Origin: Immersiella caudata
Taxonomy: Eukaryota; Ascomycota; Sordariomycetes; Sordariales; Lasiosphaeriaceae
Direction of reading: 5' to 3'
Assembly (NCBI GenBank): GCA_030512335.1
Contig: JAULSU010000004.1
Span: 992,001-1,056,000, forward strand
DNA: 64,000 nucleotides
Below, one piece after another: positions 34,215-46,077 of the stretch (positions within the stretch are counted from its first letter, which is position 1; each line of letters begins with the position of its first letter). The notes beneath the pieces are model-generated. The model did no database searches, was not told the DNA's origin, and was given only the letters and a program-made list of their open reading frames with translations. The translations under genes and the position numbers were made by a program.

Positions 34215-35696
34215 GATGGGCCACGTGCGCGTCTTTCGACGAGAACTGGAGACGCCGAGGTTTGGAGTTTGCGGTATCCGTCGCTACGGGTCGAGCAGGT
34301 GGAGGCGGGCCAAAAAGGAGGGGCAGATAAGAGCTATCAGCGCAGCGCGAACCTAGAGCTCGAAGGGACGCGGGGCAGGCTAGATCAGACGACGCGGGTA
34401 CGCGCGAGGTCTCGGGACGGTTGATGCAGTCAAACCTCAAATATAGGCTATCACGAAAGAGTTGATGATGAAAAGAGGAGAAGTTTCGAAAGCTGGGAGA
34501 TGGAAGAGCAGCGGCAACCACATCTCATCAGAGGGGCTGAGCCGGCGCGGGGTCTGATCCAATGTGGTGCGGTGCCTGTTACGAGTGCCTAGCACGGAAG
34601 CGGGCTGGGACTGACGAATGAACAATGGGCTTGGAGAAGCAAAGAGTGCTGTGGGGGCCGTCGCCACGCAGCCGTTGGTCGCCGCTGCATCAAATGATGG
34701 GAGCGGCCGACTTGTCACTTCACGCCGCAGCCAGTGCGGCGTGATACTTTGGGCAGCTTGTGTTTCGATTGATGAGGCCCGCCCAACCCTGCTTCAGTAG
34801 GCGCGCAAGATCCCCATTTGGAGATCACATTCCCCACTTGGTGGCACAAAGCTTTCGCCCCAGAGAGCCCGCCGCCCGTCTAGCGTTTAGAGAGATTCCT
34901 GCCCCTTGGCGGACGATGGTTATTATTAGAGAAGAGTGTGAAATTGTGAGAGCAATTTACCGCCCTTCGCGCTTTGTAGCCCATTCTTGGCCACAGCCAC
35001 AAAACCAACCTCCCAAGTTGGACTGGCGTGTGTGCAGGTCAGCGTTTTTTGACGAATTGCGGCACCAGGCTGCCCGCGGGTAGAACGAGGACATGCCAAG
35101 CGGAGCCCTCTCGCTCAGCGGATTAGGGAAAGGAAATCCATCCCTGAGATCGACCCCTGACAAGACATTTCTGCGCTGCATCAATCCCAAACACGATTGG
35201 ATCGATTGCGAAGTGCCGAATTGACGGCCTCGAGATCCTCCGGGCCTTCAGGAGGGTCGTTTCGACGGCCAGGCAGCGGGCCCGCCTGCGGGCCCGGGAT
35301 CGGGCGGCCATTGATGTAGGGCTGAAGTCGATTGGTCAGGACTTGATCGTCGCGCCATTCCTAATTGACCTCTATCCCTCGAAACGATCACCGAGGGCCG
35401 TCTGTGTGCTGCTCTCGGGACCTCTGTCTCTCCGGCTCTGAATGAAATCACACCGACGCCGGGAGTAGGAGGGGGAGCTGCCACCGTGAGGTGGTGTATA
35501 TAGACCAGTCCCCTGCGTTCGCTGCCTGTCCCCCGTGGTGCAACCGGGAGCCAAGGACAACGAACGGAGTAACATTTCGACATTACGCTAAGCGAGCGAC
35601 GCCGAATATCTGGAAATTGAGGTGGATCGAGCCGAAACAGCACCGGTATCATGGTCTATCCACCCACATGAACGCCACGGCCGAGGCATCGAAGGG
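34215..35696. other. promoter region of the MAP kinase gene and 3' flank of the phosphatase gene
   Basis: No gene seen. Long upstream sequence of the MAP kinase, with no clear TATA box. Confidence 0.5.
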
Positions 35697-36311
35697 TTAC
35701 TCTTGGGGTTCGACATCCGGAAACACCTCTCGCAGGAAGTTCTTGGAGAACCGTGTCGCCTGCTCATACGCCTTTTCGAACCCTTGCCTACCGCCGTAGT
35801 ACGGGTCACTTATGACCTCCGCTCTCCCCGTTCCCGAGTACTCGCCGAAGAGCATCACCTTCGCATTACCCCCCGACTTGCGCTGCTGCATCCGTTCGAG
35901 GTCTGCGAGGTTGGACCGATCCATCGCGAAGATGTAATCGAACTTATCGAAGTCGGATGCATTGACCTACAGCCTGTCAGAGATCTTCCGAAACGATATC
36001 ACCAACCGAGGCATCGATATACCTTCCGCGCTGCGTGTACATAGTCGTTGATACCGTGCTCCTCCATCGTGGACATCGTCCGGTCGTCAGGTTCGTCCCC
36101 GACGTGGTAGGCGCCTGGGCAGAAGGGTTAGGAATGTCAAGGTTTAAGAGGTGGATGACGTCTAATACTTGCCTGTTCCGCACGAATCGATCTTCGCGAC
36201 CAGGCCCTTGTAGGGCTCTTTCTTCACCATGGATTGGAAGACACCCTCGGCCATTGTCGAGCGACAGATATTGCCCAAGCAGACGAAGAGGACGGAAATT
36301 TGGTCAGGCAT
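35697..36311 (-). CDS. LTP1: low-molecular-weight protein-tyrosine phosphatase
   Basis: Exons 36311-36173, 36114-36023 and 35966-35697 give 166 residues, the normal family length. The P-loop CLGNICRS (C11 to R17, CX5R) starts at residue 11, and the general acid Asp is in DPYYGG near 131. SCGTGAYHVGDEPDDRT is the conserved region crossing intron 1. Intron 1 (36172-36115, 58 bp) begins GCAAGT, a GC-AG intron: no GT donor gives the conserved reading. Intron 2 (36022-35967) is GT-AG. The enzyme removes phosphate from Tyr residues in the cytosol. The symbol is that of the yeast homologue. Its neighbour is the MAP kinase, but a functional link is not implied. Confidence 0.93.
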
Positions 36312-38735
36312 GGCGGAAACAGGGTTATATTGAAGGAATGAGGGAGGAGCTTGGAAAGAAAGAGGAGGGCACAGGTTGGAAGTACTGGAATTGCGAACAC
36401 GATCACGATCGGCCGTCTCTTGAGTGTCGAAGCTCTGGGCGTAAACAACTCGCCCCGCGACAGCTAGAGGGGTCGATAACGATAAGAGCTGAGCTCAAGG
36501 GTTAGGGTTGGATATTCCCTTGACCTTCTTCCTCTCGATTGACGACTCACGACGGGCTCAATCGACGATATTCCGTGCTATGGAATCCTGAAAGGCCGCA
36601 CTGACGGGTGTTCGAATAAGGGTTGGATGGAATTTGTGTTGGCAGAGGACCTGCAACGAGAGAGGCCTACTGGGACGTGAGCCGGAGACAAGCCGACGAG
36701 GACGCGCCCGCCAGCCAGCCAGAGGGCCGATGCCTTGGTTATCTGCTAAGCGGCCGGCAGCTAGCAATTTGGCTTGACCTAAGCCGAGATGCTAATTTAA
36801 TCGTCGCTTGCTCGAGCTGATTGCCAACAGAGTCTTTGGCTTCTCTGGCGATGGCAACACGCAGATGTGCACCTGCCACCCGATTGACAACTGGTGGGTC
36901 ACTGGAAATTGCAGGCGATGGAAACTGCCAGCACAGACCACCTCCCACACCTATATATCCTTCGCTCCCTCACTTTGTTTACTTGATTTCTGCTTTTCTT
37001 CTTCATACTTACCTTGACGAAAATTCGGGAGATCAATAATTCCTGGATTTATGGTGGAGAGCCTGCATTGCACATCGTGGTGCTAGCCGCCATGAATTGT
37101 ACTTCGGGGCCGTTCGCGTCGCAATTTTTGATGCCAAACTCTTTTTCGCTGTGTGCTCGGCTTCCAGTCGGGCCATGGAGAAGAAGCAACAGCTCTTCCC
37201 ACATGTTGATATAGGCAATGTGCTTCAACGATGACTTGGCCTCTCGCAGCACAGTTAGCGTCATGTAAAAGTAATAGCCACCTATCTCGCCGCTCCCATC
37301 GCGTGCTGCCGAGGTGGGTTGACTGTGTATCCATCTCGTCGTTGATGTTTCCGCGGACATTTACCTCTTGCAAACATAAGGGCGCTCAGCACCACGGCTG
37401 CCAAATTGAGGAGTTGGTGCCCTCAAACACAATAAATCTGCCTCGCTCGAGCTGCTGAAAGTCTCCCAAACCCTTGTCGAGCGCAAAGCCCCTCGACGAT
37501 GCCCTCCAACTGGATACGGCTAGATCGGCCGGTTCAGATCTCGGCGTTAAGTGAGGTCGCACCAACAACCGGGCCGCAGCGCAGAACCTCAATTCCTCCG
37601 CCCTGATATCGGGTCCCTCACCATCCGGCCCTCGGAAATCTGGAGCCCGTCGCGCCCTTCCTGACAGGCGTGGCGAATTACTCGAAGCCAAGGACGCTCA
37701 CGCTCAGCGTCCCTTCTATCTCAAACAATAACCGCTAGACCAGAACAAAGACGACCAAGGCCAAACCTAGGCGCATGTTGCAAGCTCTCCGATCCATGAC
37801 CTCGAACTTGAACGCCGCCACCACAAGGTCCGTCCCCAAAGGCCGGTTCCCCGCAGGAAAGCCGACGGCGCCGAGGAAACAGCGTTTAGCAATCACGCAA
37901 GGTCGCGCAAGAACTGCGACGCAACTTAGGCCGCATGCCCCATACATATGCTAAACAGGACGTGCGGGTTGGAGACGGCAGCAGCAAACCCCGCGGCCCA
38001 TGATTCATCAGCTAATCTATTCTCACCGATGGTGTGGACCCTGCGCGATAGCAAAGAGAGCGTAAAGGAACCGATGCTGCTTGGAGATCGAACCCTGGGG
38101 ATCGCGCACGCCGCGCTAGAGCTCCGGGCTACGGATAGCCTTGCTCCAATGACGCTCTATCGCCTGCCTCGTTGTCGTGGGGCAGATTGTGGATGGTGGG
38201 GATCGAATCTGGTTTATATCAGTTAGGTAGGTGTACTTGGAAATGTAGATTTACGCGTTTTGAGTTTATTTCTATTTCCACCCTTTTCCCCATCTTACGG
38301 CAATCTTACCGCCTTGTCTCGTCGCTGCGGCACTGACGCTGTCATCCCGCCGTGCTAGCAGAGGAGGACCTCGAAGGGCGCTGAATCCACTCCCCACCCC
38401 CCTTCTTGGGAGGAGCAGAAGGAGCACCCCGGAGCGATATCGAGAGAGTGGGAGAAGCGGGATTATTTCGTCCCCGCCTAGTATTTTGTCCGCGGAGGTA
38501 GAAAGGCTAGAGAATCCCATCCCACATGCGCTGACTCCCTGGGAGTTCCATGTGTGGATCGGTTCTCCCCTTGGACGTTTCCGGGCGAGTCCCTGCTTCT
38601 GGACTGGTGGTGTTGCTCTGCCCGACAGCAGCCGAATGTTGACGGCTTTTTTTCGATAGCAAACCGGAATCGGCTCCACAGGCCATCTAATCGGACGGCA
38701 CCCGGATTGTCGGACCTGACAATTCAATCCAATCA
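36312..38735. other. intergenic
   Basis: No recognisable gene. A TATATA (36951-36957) followed by a CT-rich stretch to about 37015 looks like a promoter pointing right, but no gene follows. The SIS gene promoter is at the right end. Confidence 0.5.
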
Positions 38736-40058
38736 ATGGGGGCTCGGGAGAAAAAGATGGGTGAACAACACCAACAGCAACAACAGCAGCAGCGCCCTCC
38801 CGTCCACAACAGCGAGGTGTATTTGCTCAGCCAGACGCCCTTCCCCGCCATACCTCCGCCGTCGCCTCCGTCTCCCATCACACCCGCCGAGTCGGAATTT
38901 TGCGCGCCCATTGAGGCCCTTTCGCTGAGCGACCCCTCCATCCCCGTCTGCAACGTGCGCCCCGCCCTCGAGGACCGCCTCACTAGCGCCGTCCATGTCT
39001 TGAACACCGAAGCAGAAGCTCTGCATTGTCTCGCCAAGCACTACTCGACCGACCGCACTGCGCGAGACGGCTTCGGCCGAGCTGTCGATGCCATCACCCG
39101 CCGGCAGGGCGAGGATGGTAACAATGGCAAGGTAGTCGTCGTCGGGGTTGGCAAGTCGGGCCATATCGCCAAGAAGCTTGTCGCAACTTTCAACAGTCTC
39201 GCCATCCAGGCCGTCTTCCTCCACCCAACGGAAGCTCTCCATGGTGACCTCGGTCAGATCGACAACCGCCGGGATACCTTGCTATTGATCACCTTCTCTG
39301 GCAAGACCCCCGAGCTGCTGCTTCTCCTGCCGCACCTCAACAAGAGCCTCCCCTTGATTCTCATTACAGCCCACACCCATCCACATACCTGCGAGATTGT
39401 CCGCCACCGACCCGACACAATCCTCCTCCCGGCCCCCGTTCACGAACCAGAGACCACCTCGTTCGGCGTATCCGCCCCCACCACCTCCACCACCGTCGCC
39501 CTTGCCGTCGGCGATGCCCTCGCCATGGTCGCATCCCAGGAACTACACCCCAGCGTCGCCTCCGTCTTCGCCAGAAACCACCCCGGCGGTGCTATCGGCG
39601 CCGCTCTACGCCGGCCACGCGAGGAAGTCCGTCACTTCGTTACCCCCTTCACCGACATAGCCTACCTCGACAAAGACTTCCCCCCCATCACCGGCGCAGA
39701 TATCCTCCGCGCGGGGTACGCCTCGCCATCAGGCTGGGTGCGTCTCGACTACCCCAGCGGGTGCGGCGTTGTCACCCCGAGCCGCATACGTCAACTCTCC
39801 TCTTCAGACCTGGTAAAGCCCGTTCAGGAGCTCCCGTGGCTGATAACTCCCAAAGAGGATTTCGTCCGGATGCGAGCGGAAACCACCACGCGCGATGCAG
39901 CGGATTGGATACGCGCCGCCACGTCAGGGGTTCCCTCTTGCATTGCCTCCGCCTGCTCAGACGAGTTGGAATGTAGTGAGGTTTCCATCATTGCGGTGTC
40001 TGAAAAGGGGGAGTGTATTGGGCTGGTGGAGGTAGCGCGGTTGTTGGAGGAGGCTTGA
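38736..40058 (+). CDS. SIS-domain sugar-phosphate isomerase-like protein (KpsF/GutQ type)
   Basis: Single exon, 440 residues. A Gln-rich N-terminus (Q run at about 11-19) and a Pro-rich linker precede the SIS domain, which has VVGVGKSGHIAKKLVATFNS, FLHPTEALHGDLGQI, LLITFSGKTPELL, and the end motif FARNHPGGAIG. These are the KpsF/GutQ signatures (arabinose-5-phosphate isomerase in bacteria). The usual C-terminal pair of CBS domains is not recognisable; the ~140-residue C-terminal part is divergent. Fungal members have an unknown role, and sugar-phosphate binding or isomerisation is an inference. A second ATG lies at residue 8 (38757) and could be the real start. Confidence 0.9.
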   Translation: MGAREKKMGEQHQQQQQQQRPPVHNSEVYLLSQTPFPAIPPPSPPSPITPAESEFCAPIEALSLSDPSIPVCNVRPALEDRLTSAVHVLNTEAEALHCLAKHYSTDRTARDGFGRAVDAITRRQGEDGNNGKVVVVGVGKSGHIAKKLVATFNSLAIQAVFLHPTEALHGDLGQIDNRRDTLLLITFSGKTPELLLLLPHLNKSLPLILITAHTHPHTCEIVRHRPDTILLPAPVHEPETTSFGVSAPTTSTTVALAVGDALAMVASQELHPSVASVFARNHPGGAIGAALRRPREEVRHFVTPFTDIAYLDKDFPPITGADILRAGYASPSGWVRLDYPSGCGVVTPSRIRQLSSSDLVKPVQELPWLITPKEDFVRMRAETTTRDAADWIRAATSGVPSCIASACSDELECSEVSIIAVSEKGECIGLVEVARLLEEA

Positions 40059-40750
40059 AGAGGGTAGTCTTAGTAATGATGGCATGAACTACAGAACCAT
40101 GAGGGCCCTCGTCTTCAAAGAAAGGAGCTAGTAGTGAGACATGAGATGGAAGAGGTTGATGTTCGAATTGATAGATCGGATTGGGATGGGCGGCTATCTG
40201 CTATTTTTCGCGCATTGTTAACTTGGCTACTTTGCATCGCGGCATCAGTAGCAGCATGGTTTATCAGCATCATGCATCTGGGAGGCCTTTTGTTTTGGCT
40301 TATTGCCACAGTATTCGTTTGGCGGCGGCTCAACTGCTTTGAAGACGGCGGGGAGGTACCCTGGCCAAATATTTGTATCATGTGGATAGGGGCTAGCCTT
40401 TTCCAGTCATGGCATGGCGTTATCTTCGTGTTCATCACGAAGTCACTCCTCCTATCGGGGCATGACGGGCCTACTTGGCGCTATATGGCATTCGCGCAAG
40501 TGTATTCAAGTGCATAGAATGGGAATGGGGAGATCCAGGGGATTGTCACGGCCTGCTTGACCTCCAGCCTCAACTGACAGCGGAATATGGCACATGGCCT
40601 CAAACTTCCATTGACAAATATAGCTACTATCATAGCGACACACTGCAAGTTTTGTCCGACATCCTAAACGCCTTACTGAGGTACGACGGCCATATCCTGC
40701 CGCATACATGCAGCGGAAACCACTCCGGCACAAACATGGGTATCCTGGGT
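40059..40750. other. region between convergent genes
   Basis: Contains a 127-codon plus-strand frame (40134-40517) with a hydrophobic segment. It has no homology I recognise and overlaps probable 3' UTR, so it is not called. Confidence 0.4.
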
Positions 40751-42064
40751 TCAATCTTCCTCGTCATCACTATCTTCGCTGCTCTCTCCATCACCCTCCT
40801 CTGAGTCGTCATCTGACCCTGACGAGGACGAAGATGATGAACTACTGGAGCTAGATTCCGCGTGAGGGGCGGCGTCCATGTCTTCGTCCTCAGATGATTC
40901 GGACGAGGAGGAGCTCTCATTCTCATCTTCGCTGCTTGAGCTAGTGCCGCTCTCTGATTCGTCGTCAGACGATTCAGACTCGGAGCTGCTGTCGTTGTCG
41001 CTGATATCCGTCCGCACATTTCTTAACCTGCGGCGCTTCGCGGGCTGTTGGGATTCGTTTCTCTTTGGTGCAGGCGCCAAGGGTTGGGGGACAGTATCCT
41101 TTCCAGAAGAGGAAGAGGACGACGTTGTGGTCGTGGTCTCAGTTGATGTTGTGCTTTCGCTGTCTGAGAGCTCCTCTAGCACCATCTCGGCTCGTATGCG
41201 CTTGAGCAGTCGGGCCTTGACCTCGGGGTCTGCGGTGCGAATGGCGAGCTCTACCTCGTCAAAACTTCGCTTGCCGTTGCCATTGGTGCTGGAGCTGGAG
41301 CCACTTTGTTGCAAGCGTTGGTGTTGCTGCTTGGCAAACCGAATCAGGAGCTCATCGTAGGCCTTTTGTTTGTCTTCTCTATCCTTAGTCGCGGCGGGGA
41401 ACCCGGCGACGCCCTGCTCCATGTCCTGCTTCGTGATATCCGCTGCGGTCTCGCGTAACCTTGTACGAACGAAGCCTTTAAGGTCGCGAATGTACTGGTA
41501 GAATACCGAGATGTCGGAGGAGGGGATCTTATCGGCGTCGAAGAGGTACTTGATCAGGAGCGTTTGGTGGTTCTTGTTGAATTTCCACGACGCCCTGTCG
41601 GTGTGCCACTGGCGGAGATAGACGAGGGAAGGCTCAAGATTCGTATTGGGCTTTGGAGGAGCCTCAGCTGCTGGCTTCTTGGCCTTCTTCTTGGGCTTGT
41701 TCTTTTTCGCTGCTCTTGCGGCGGGGATGTCTTTGGTGCTGCTACCCTTGGTGCCCTCAGCGAAGGCGACCGACTTTCGGCTCCCAGGGGTTTGATCTTC
41801 TGTTCGTAGCCTTTTGTTTGGCGTTTGCACGGCGGCAGCGTTTGTCGACTGCGGTGTGGAACCGTCGGGCAGCTTTCGCTTGAGGACGCTCGCGGGGCTG
41901 CTTCTCACGCCGGCGACGACATTGGGACGGTCGGTAGGTGGGTTGGCAATGGTACTACCAGTGCTAGCAGTAGGGCTTTCACCAGATGCAGGTCCCTTGA
42001 GCTTGAGGCCCAATCGTTTCCAGGCTGGGACTCGCTGCGCTGGCGCGCTGTGGTAGGAGGACAT
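40751..42064 (-). CDS. WKF-domain protein with acidic serine-rich tail (nucleolar type)
   Basis: Single exon, 437 residues from the ATG at 42064; the frame extends upstream without an ATG. The N-terminal half is Ala/Lys-rich with basic nuclear-localisation-like clusters (KKNKPKKKAKK). The WKF domain is at about 147-210 (YLRQWHTDRASWKFNKNHQTLLIKYLFD) and gives the family name. The C-terminal ~130 residues are alternating Ser and Glu/Asp runs. Such acidic tails occur in nucleolar proteins, and relatives (human C7orf50) are nucleolar. A role in ribosome biogenesis is an inference. It is divergent from SCL1, with 607 bp between. Confidence 0.85.
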   Translation of the reverse strand: MSSYHSAPAQRVPAWKRLGLKLKGPASGESPTASTGSTIANPPTDRPNVVAGVRSSPASVLKRKLPDGSTPQSTNAAAVQTPNKRLRTEDQTPGSRKSVAFAEGTKGSSTKDIPAARAAKKNKPKKKAKKPAAEAPPKPNTNLEPSLVYLRQWHTDRASWKFNKNHQTLLIKYLFDADKIPSSDISVFYQYIRDLKGFVRTRLRETAADITKQDMEQGVAGFPAATKDREDKQKAYDELLIRFAKQQHQRLQQSGSSSSTNGNGKRSFDEVELAIRTADPEVKARLLKRIRAEMVLEELSDSESTTSTETTTTTSSSSSSGKDTVPQPLAPAPKRNESQQPAKRRRLRNVRTDISDNDSSSESESSDDESESGTSSSSEDENESSSSSESSEDEDMDAAPHAESSSSSSSSSSSSGSDDDSEEGDGESSEDSDDEED

Positions 42065-42671
42065 GACGAACACAACAGAAGGAGGAGCGCCTCGCAAGTC
42101 GCAGCCGGCTGACAGAGATTTGGGGGGGTGGCAGAATGCGAGGAACCGGCCGAACTGGCAGCCGAGACTAAGAAACCGGAGCACACAGAACCAAGTGTGC
42201 TGATTCTGCGCCCAAATCGTCAATTGGAATATTATCGGGCGTCTTATTGGGCGTTGTTGCTGTTCATCCGCTCAAATTCGAGCCCACTGCAGCAAAATTT
42301 CTGCCCGCTTGCGTTATCGTCACCAACGACAGGGATGATGCGGCCGATAAGCAACCCTGGAGCTTCAAGCAAAGTGGGGCAGCCAGAGGTGCAAAATTTG
42401 GGCCTCAGGCGGCAATGGGCAAGGTGTGACACCTAACATTTCAGGCAGAGAGCTGGCCCCAGCTTCAGCGCCTTCTCTAGGCAAACTGCAGCAACGCGTC
42501 GATCCAGGCGCCGCTTTGGAGCTCCGACAACGACGAAGCTTCCTGCCGCCTGCTCAACAAACAACACTTGCCTTTCAGCCACCAACATCACTGATCTTTT
42601 TGCGATTGCATCCAGTCGCCGTTCTCCCCGTTCTCCTCCGTGTCTAGGCCAACCAGTTTACCTCTTTCAAG
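42065..42671. promoter_or_regulatory. bidirectional promoter region between the WKF and SCL1 genes
   Basis: The two start codons face away from each other across 607 bp without a gene. No TATA box is evident. A CT-rich stretch lies just before SCL1. Confidence 0.45.
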
Positions 42672-43797
42672 ATGTCGGGTAAGGCAGCTTTCAGCTAGCC
42701 CCGGGCCCGGTGCCATCATCGAGCTCCAAGCTCCACTCAGACCACGGATTGCGACTGACATTCGATGATAGGCAGCGCAGGCTACGACAGACACATTACA
42801 ATCTTCTCGGAGCAGGGAAGATTGTATCAAGTCGGTAGGTCTATCCCCCCGCGATCGCAAACCCCACGCCGCAGCTCCGGCCCCAATTTCCCTGCAGGGG
42901 CGATGATATGCTGCAAGCTGCGGCGATGGTATAGGGTGAGAAGGAAGCTGACCGTGGGACTCGTATCAGAATATGCATTCAAGGCGATCACGGCTGCCAA
43001 CATCATGTCGATTGGCGTCCGCGGCAAAGACTGTGCTGTGGTTTTGTCACAGAAGAAGGTGCCGGTGAGTTTCGCCTCGAGTTCAGCTGTATCCGAGATC
43101 CAGTCAGCTCTGACAGTTGCAATATAGGACAAGCTCATCGATCCGTCGTCGGTGTCGCACATCTTCCAGCTCTCGCCGTCAGTTGGCTGCGTCATGACGG
43201 GTTCCATCGCGGACGCCCGCGCATTTTCTCAGCGTGCCCAGTCGGAAGCCGCCGAATTCAGATACAAGTTCGGCTATGAGATGCCGTGCGACGCCCTGGC
43301 CAAGCGACTGGCAAACATCAGCCAGGTGTACACCCAGCGTGTGAGTTGCGCGCGCACATAGCCTCGATAAGGGCACGTATCGGAGGATGGGACTAACAAT
43401 GTTTCTTCAGGCCTACATGCGGCCCTACGGAGTGGCGACGACGTTGATATCGCTGGACGAAGAGCTTGGGCCTCAGCTGTTCAAGTGCGACCCTGCAGGA
43501 TACTATATCGGGTACAAGGGTACCGCAGCGGGGCCGAAGCAGCAAGAGGCGCTCAATCATCTTGAGAAGAAGCTCAAGAACAAGGATCATGCGGATGGTG
43601 ATTGGAAGGATGTTGTGGAGCTCGCCATCACCACTCTCAGCACAGTGCTCAGCATGGACTTCAAGAAGACCGAGATTGAGATTGGTATTGTGGGAGGCCC
43701 ACGCCCTGACGGAAAGGAGGGCACAACCCCTGCCTTCAGGACGCTGACGGAGGATGAGATCGACGAGCGGTTACAAGCCATTGCCGAGAAGGATTGA
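42672..43797 (+). CDS. SCL1: 20S proteasome subunit alpha-1
   Basis: Exons 42672-42678, 42772-42834, 42970-43064, 43128-43340 and 43411-43797 give 254 residues. The N-terminal alpha-subunit signature (GYDRHITIFS, GRLYQVEYAFKAI) is followed by the VRGKDCAVVLSQKKVPDKL, RYKFGYEMPCD and YTQRAYMRP blocks that mark alpha-1 (Scl1/PSMA6). The first coding exon is only seven bases, and the Gly codon is split over intron 1 (42679-42771). Alpha subunits form the gated outer rings of the proteasome and lack the catalytic Thr. Intron-rich 5' structure is usual for fungal proteasome genes. Confidence 0.96.
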
Positions 43798-46077
43798 GAT
43801 GTCGGTATGGAGCAACCATCGGATGCTACCCAGTGATGGGGTCGGTGCGTCCCAGGGGAGCGTCTGGCGATGTCGATTCGTCGACAGCTCTCGGGGCTCA
43901 ATTTGAGGGGACGCGGGAGGCGACGGGGATATTGAGCCGGGAGAGGTTTGTTGGTGAGGTTGATATCCCGGCATCCCGCGCTTTCCTGCGTGTCATTATC
44001 CTTTAACTCTGATGAGGTAGATCAGCATGCAGCATGCGGAACGACGAAATTCTAAAATAGCTAGACGCAGACTGGCAGACCCAATGGCGACCAAGAAGTA
44101 GCTGTGTCAAGCCTCATGTGGCTGGCGCTGAAGGCTGAAGGAGAGCAACACGAACTCGGGACGCTGTGGTTTGACTCAACGCCGCGACAGCGGACACATT
44201 ACTTGACGGCGGCTTGCAGCCACGATGAGATCCAGCGTCCAAGAAGAGTTGTTGCTTGCGGCGGCTTACTTCTGAGCCACCATGATAAGAGCTCAGGTCG
44301 GTGGCAACTGCGGCAGCCCTGCCCCTGATGCCGGTGGCTTTTCGGCTTGTTGTAGGGCGACCATTCAAAGCCGAGATGAGGTCCCGAGCGGGTGTGATGG
44401 GGTGTGACGAAGCCGACGGAAACCAGTGGCCAAAGGGGGGGTTTCACGCCTGATGCGACGCCATCATCTATGCACGTTCACGTCGTGAGCTGCCTCACCG
44501 TCCAGAGGACCCCCTTGCCGCTCATACCAGAGCACTGGGATCGGGTCATGCTGGCAGCAAGCGGTGGGGGAAGGGGGAGCGGCAGCGAAAGGCCGGGAGG
44601 CAGCCTTGCGGAGCTGATGAGTGGTCTCTTTTTTCAAGGTCTTGGCGAGCTTGTCGATTCCCGTTTGGAGCGGGCCAACGGCGCAAGACGGCCGCGCCAG
44701 AGCTTCTACGGATTCTAACTGGCTGTAGGTCATCATTGAAAGCACAGGACAGAAATGCGCGCTGTGGGCACTTGAGGGTCTCTAAAACTATCGACCCCTC
44801 ATTCCCCTTCAGCTCACTTTCGGGCGGTGTCCGCCTTGTGGATATATGCGGTATGGCACACGATTGGCTCAGGGCCGCCTGAGCCACATGAGCTCCCTCC
44901 ACGAAATTCGCGATAGGCGACAAGGGCCCTTGCTCGATTGGGTTGCCGAAGCTCTGTGGCGTCGCTGAACGTCCCGATTGGGATCCCCTGTTCCGGCGCA
45001 CGATCCACACATTTTCCCACGATGATAGCGGCGTGGGGCCAAGCCACAGCGAAAGCCTCTTTGGACTGTCAGTACTCCACGAGCCTCCTCTCACACTGCA
45101 ACCCAAATGGCCGGGCAGAGCCAGTTACATGACGCGATGGACCTCCTCCGCAGAGAGGGCCCGAAAGGCCCTAAGCAGGTTGCGGCTTAGCACACTCCCC
45201 CGTGAGAAGTTGGGACGATTTGGGCCTTGCAGCGGCCTGCAGCGTGCAGTCGGTGCGGTTGCTGGCTGCAGGAGCTCTTTCCCATCGAACCGGGGCCGAT
45301 ATCCAAACAAGTCGGTGGAACACATCGTGGTGTCTCTCGTCCCTTGCTTAGGTGGACGCCCACCGCCCTGTAGGGACGGCCAACGGGGGTATAGGGGGGT
45401 GCAAGTGGAGGGTGGGTGGAACTGCACGACAGCTTTGCCAGCTCGGTAGGGTTCCTGGGTGTTAGCTCGGCCGTGGACATCATGGCGCATCGGCCGGAGT
45501 CGCTCTGCGGCTCATCGTTCGCTCCCCCGTGCGGTACATCGCATCAGCCCGCATACCGCGGGAAGGCTGATGATGTGCGAACGGAGTTGTCTCTGTGTTG
45601 AGATGGGGCCTAGGCCCAGTCACGGTCGGCGATAGAGATTGCTCCCGTCGACACCACACGGCCCTGCGGAATACGTACCGCATGTACCTTTCCTTCAGGA
45701 GAAGTTTTCTCTTTCAACCACCTCCCCAACAGGTCGGAGGGGTGGTGATGGCGAATTTCTACAAAAGCCGTTGAATCTCGCCCCCCCGAGCGCCATCATG
45801 ATCGTCCCGGCAAGGCATCATCCACTTTCGCAACGGCCATCCACCAATCTCTTCTCTTTTAAGCCCTACCCTATCACACAACACGCTGCTTGCTTGCATT
45901 GCAATATCTGCTTTTGCTGCCGCCCTTGCTTTCTGCTCAGACATCCACCCTCAGACATATATCTTCTGCATCGTCAACGCTCTATCCACGAGCCGCCGTT
46001 CTCTCGCACCAACGCTACTGTACAATACTCACTTCGTTATCCCTCGACAGCTTTTTCGGGCAACGACACTCGCCACC
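43798..46077. other. intergenic
   Basis: No gene recognised. An 18-bp word at 45621-45638 is shared with 9797-9814. The right end (45840-46077) is C/T-rich promoter-like sequence. Confidence 0.5.

Noticed and set aside
40134..40517. 127-codon frame with a hydrophobic segment after the SIS gene
   Set aside because: Lies in the expected 3' flank between convergent genes. No family is recognised, and an overlapping frame exists on the other strand.
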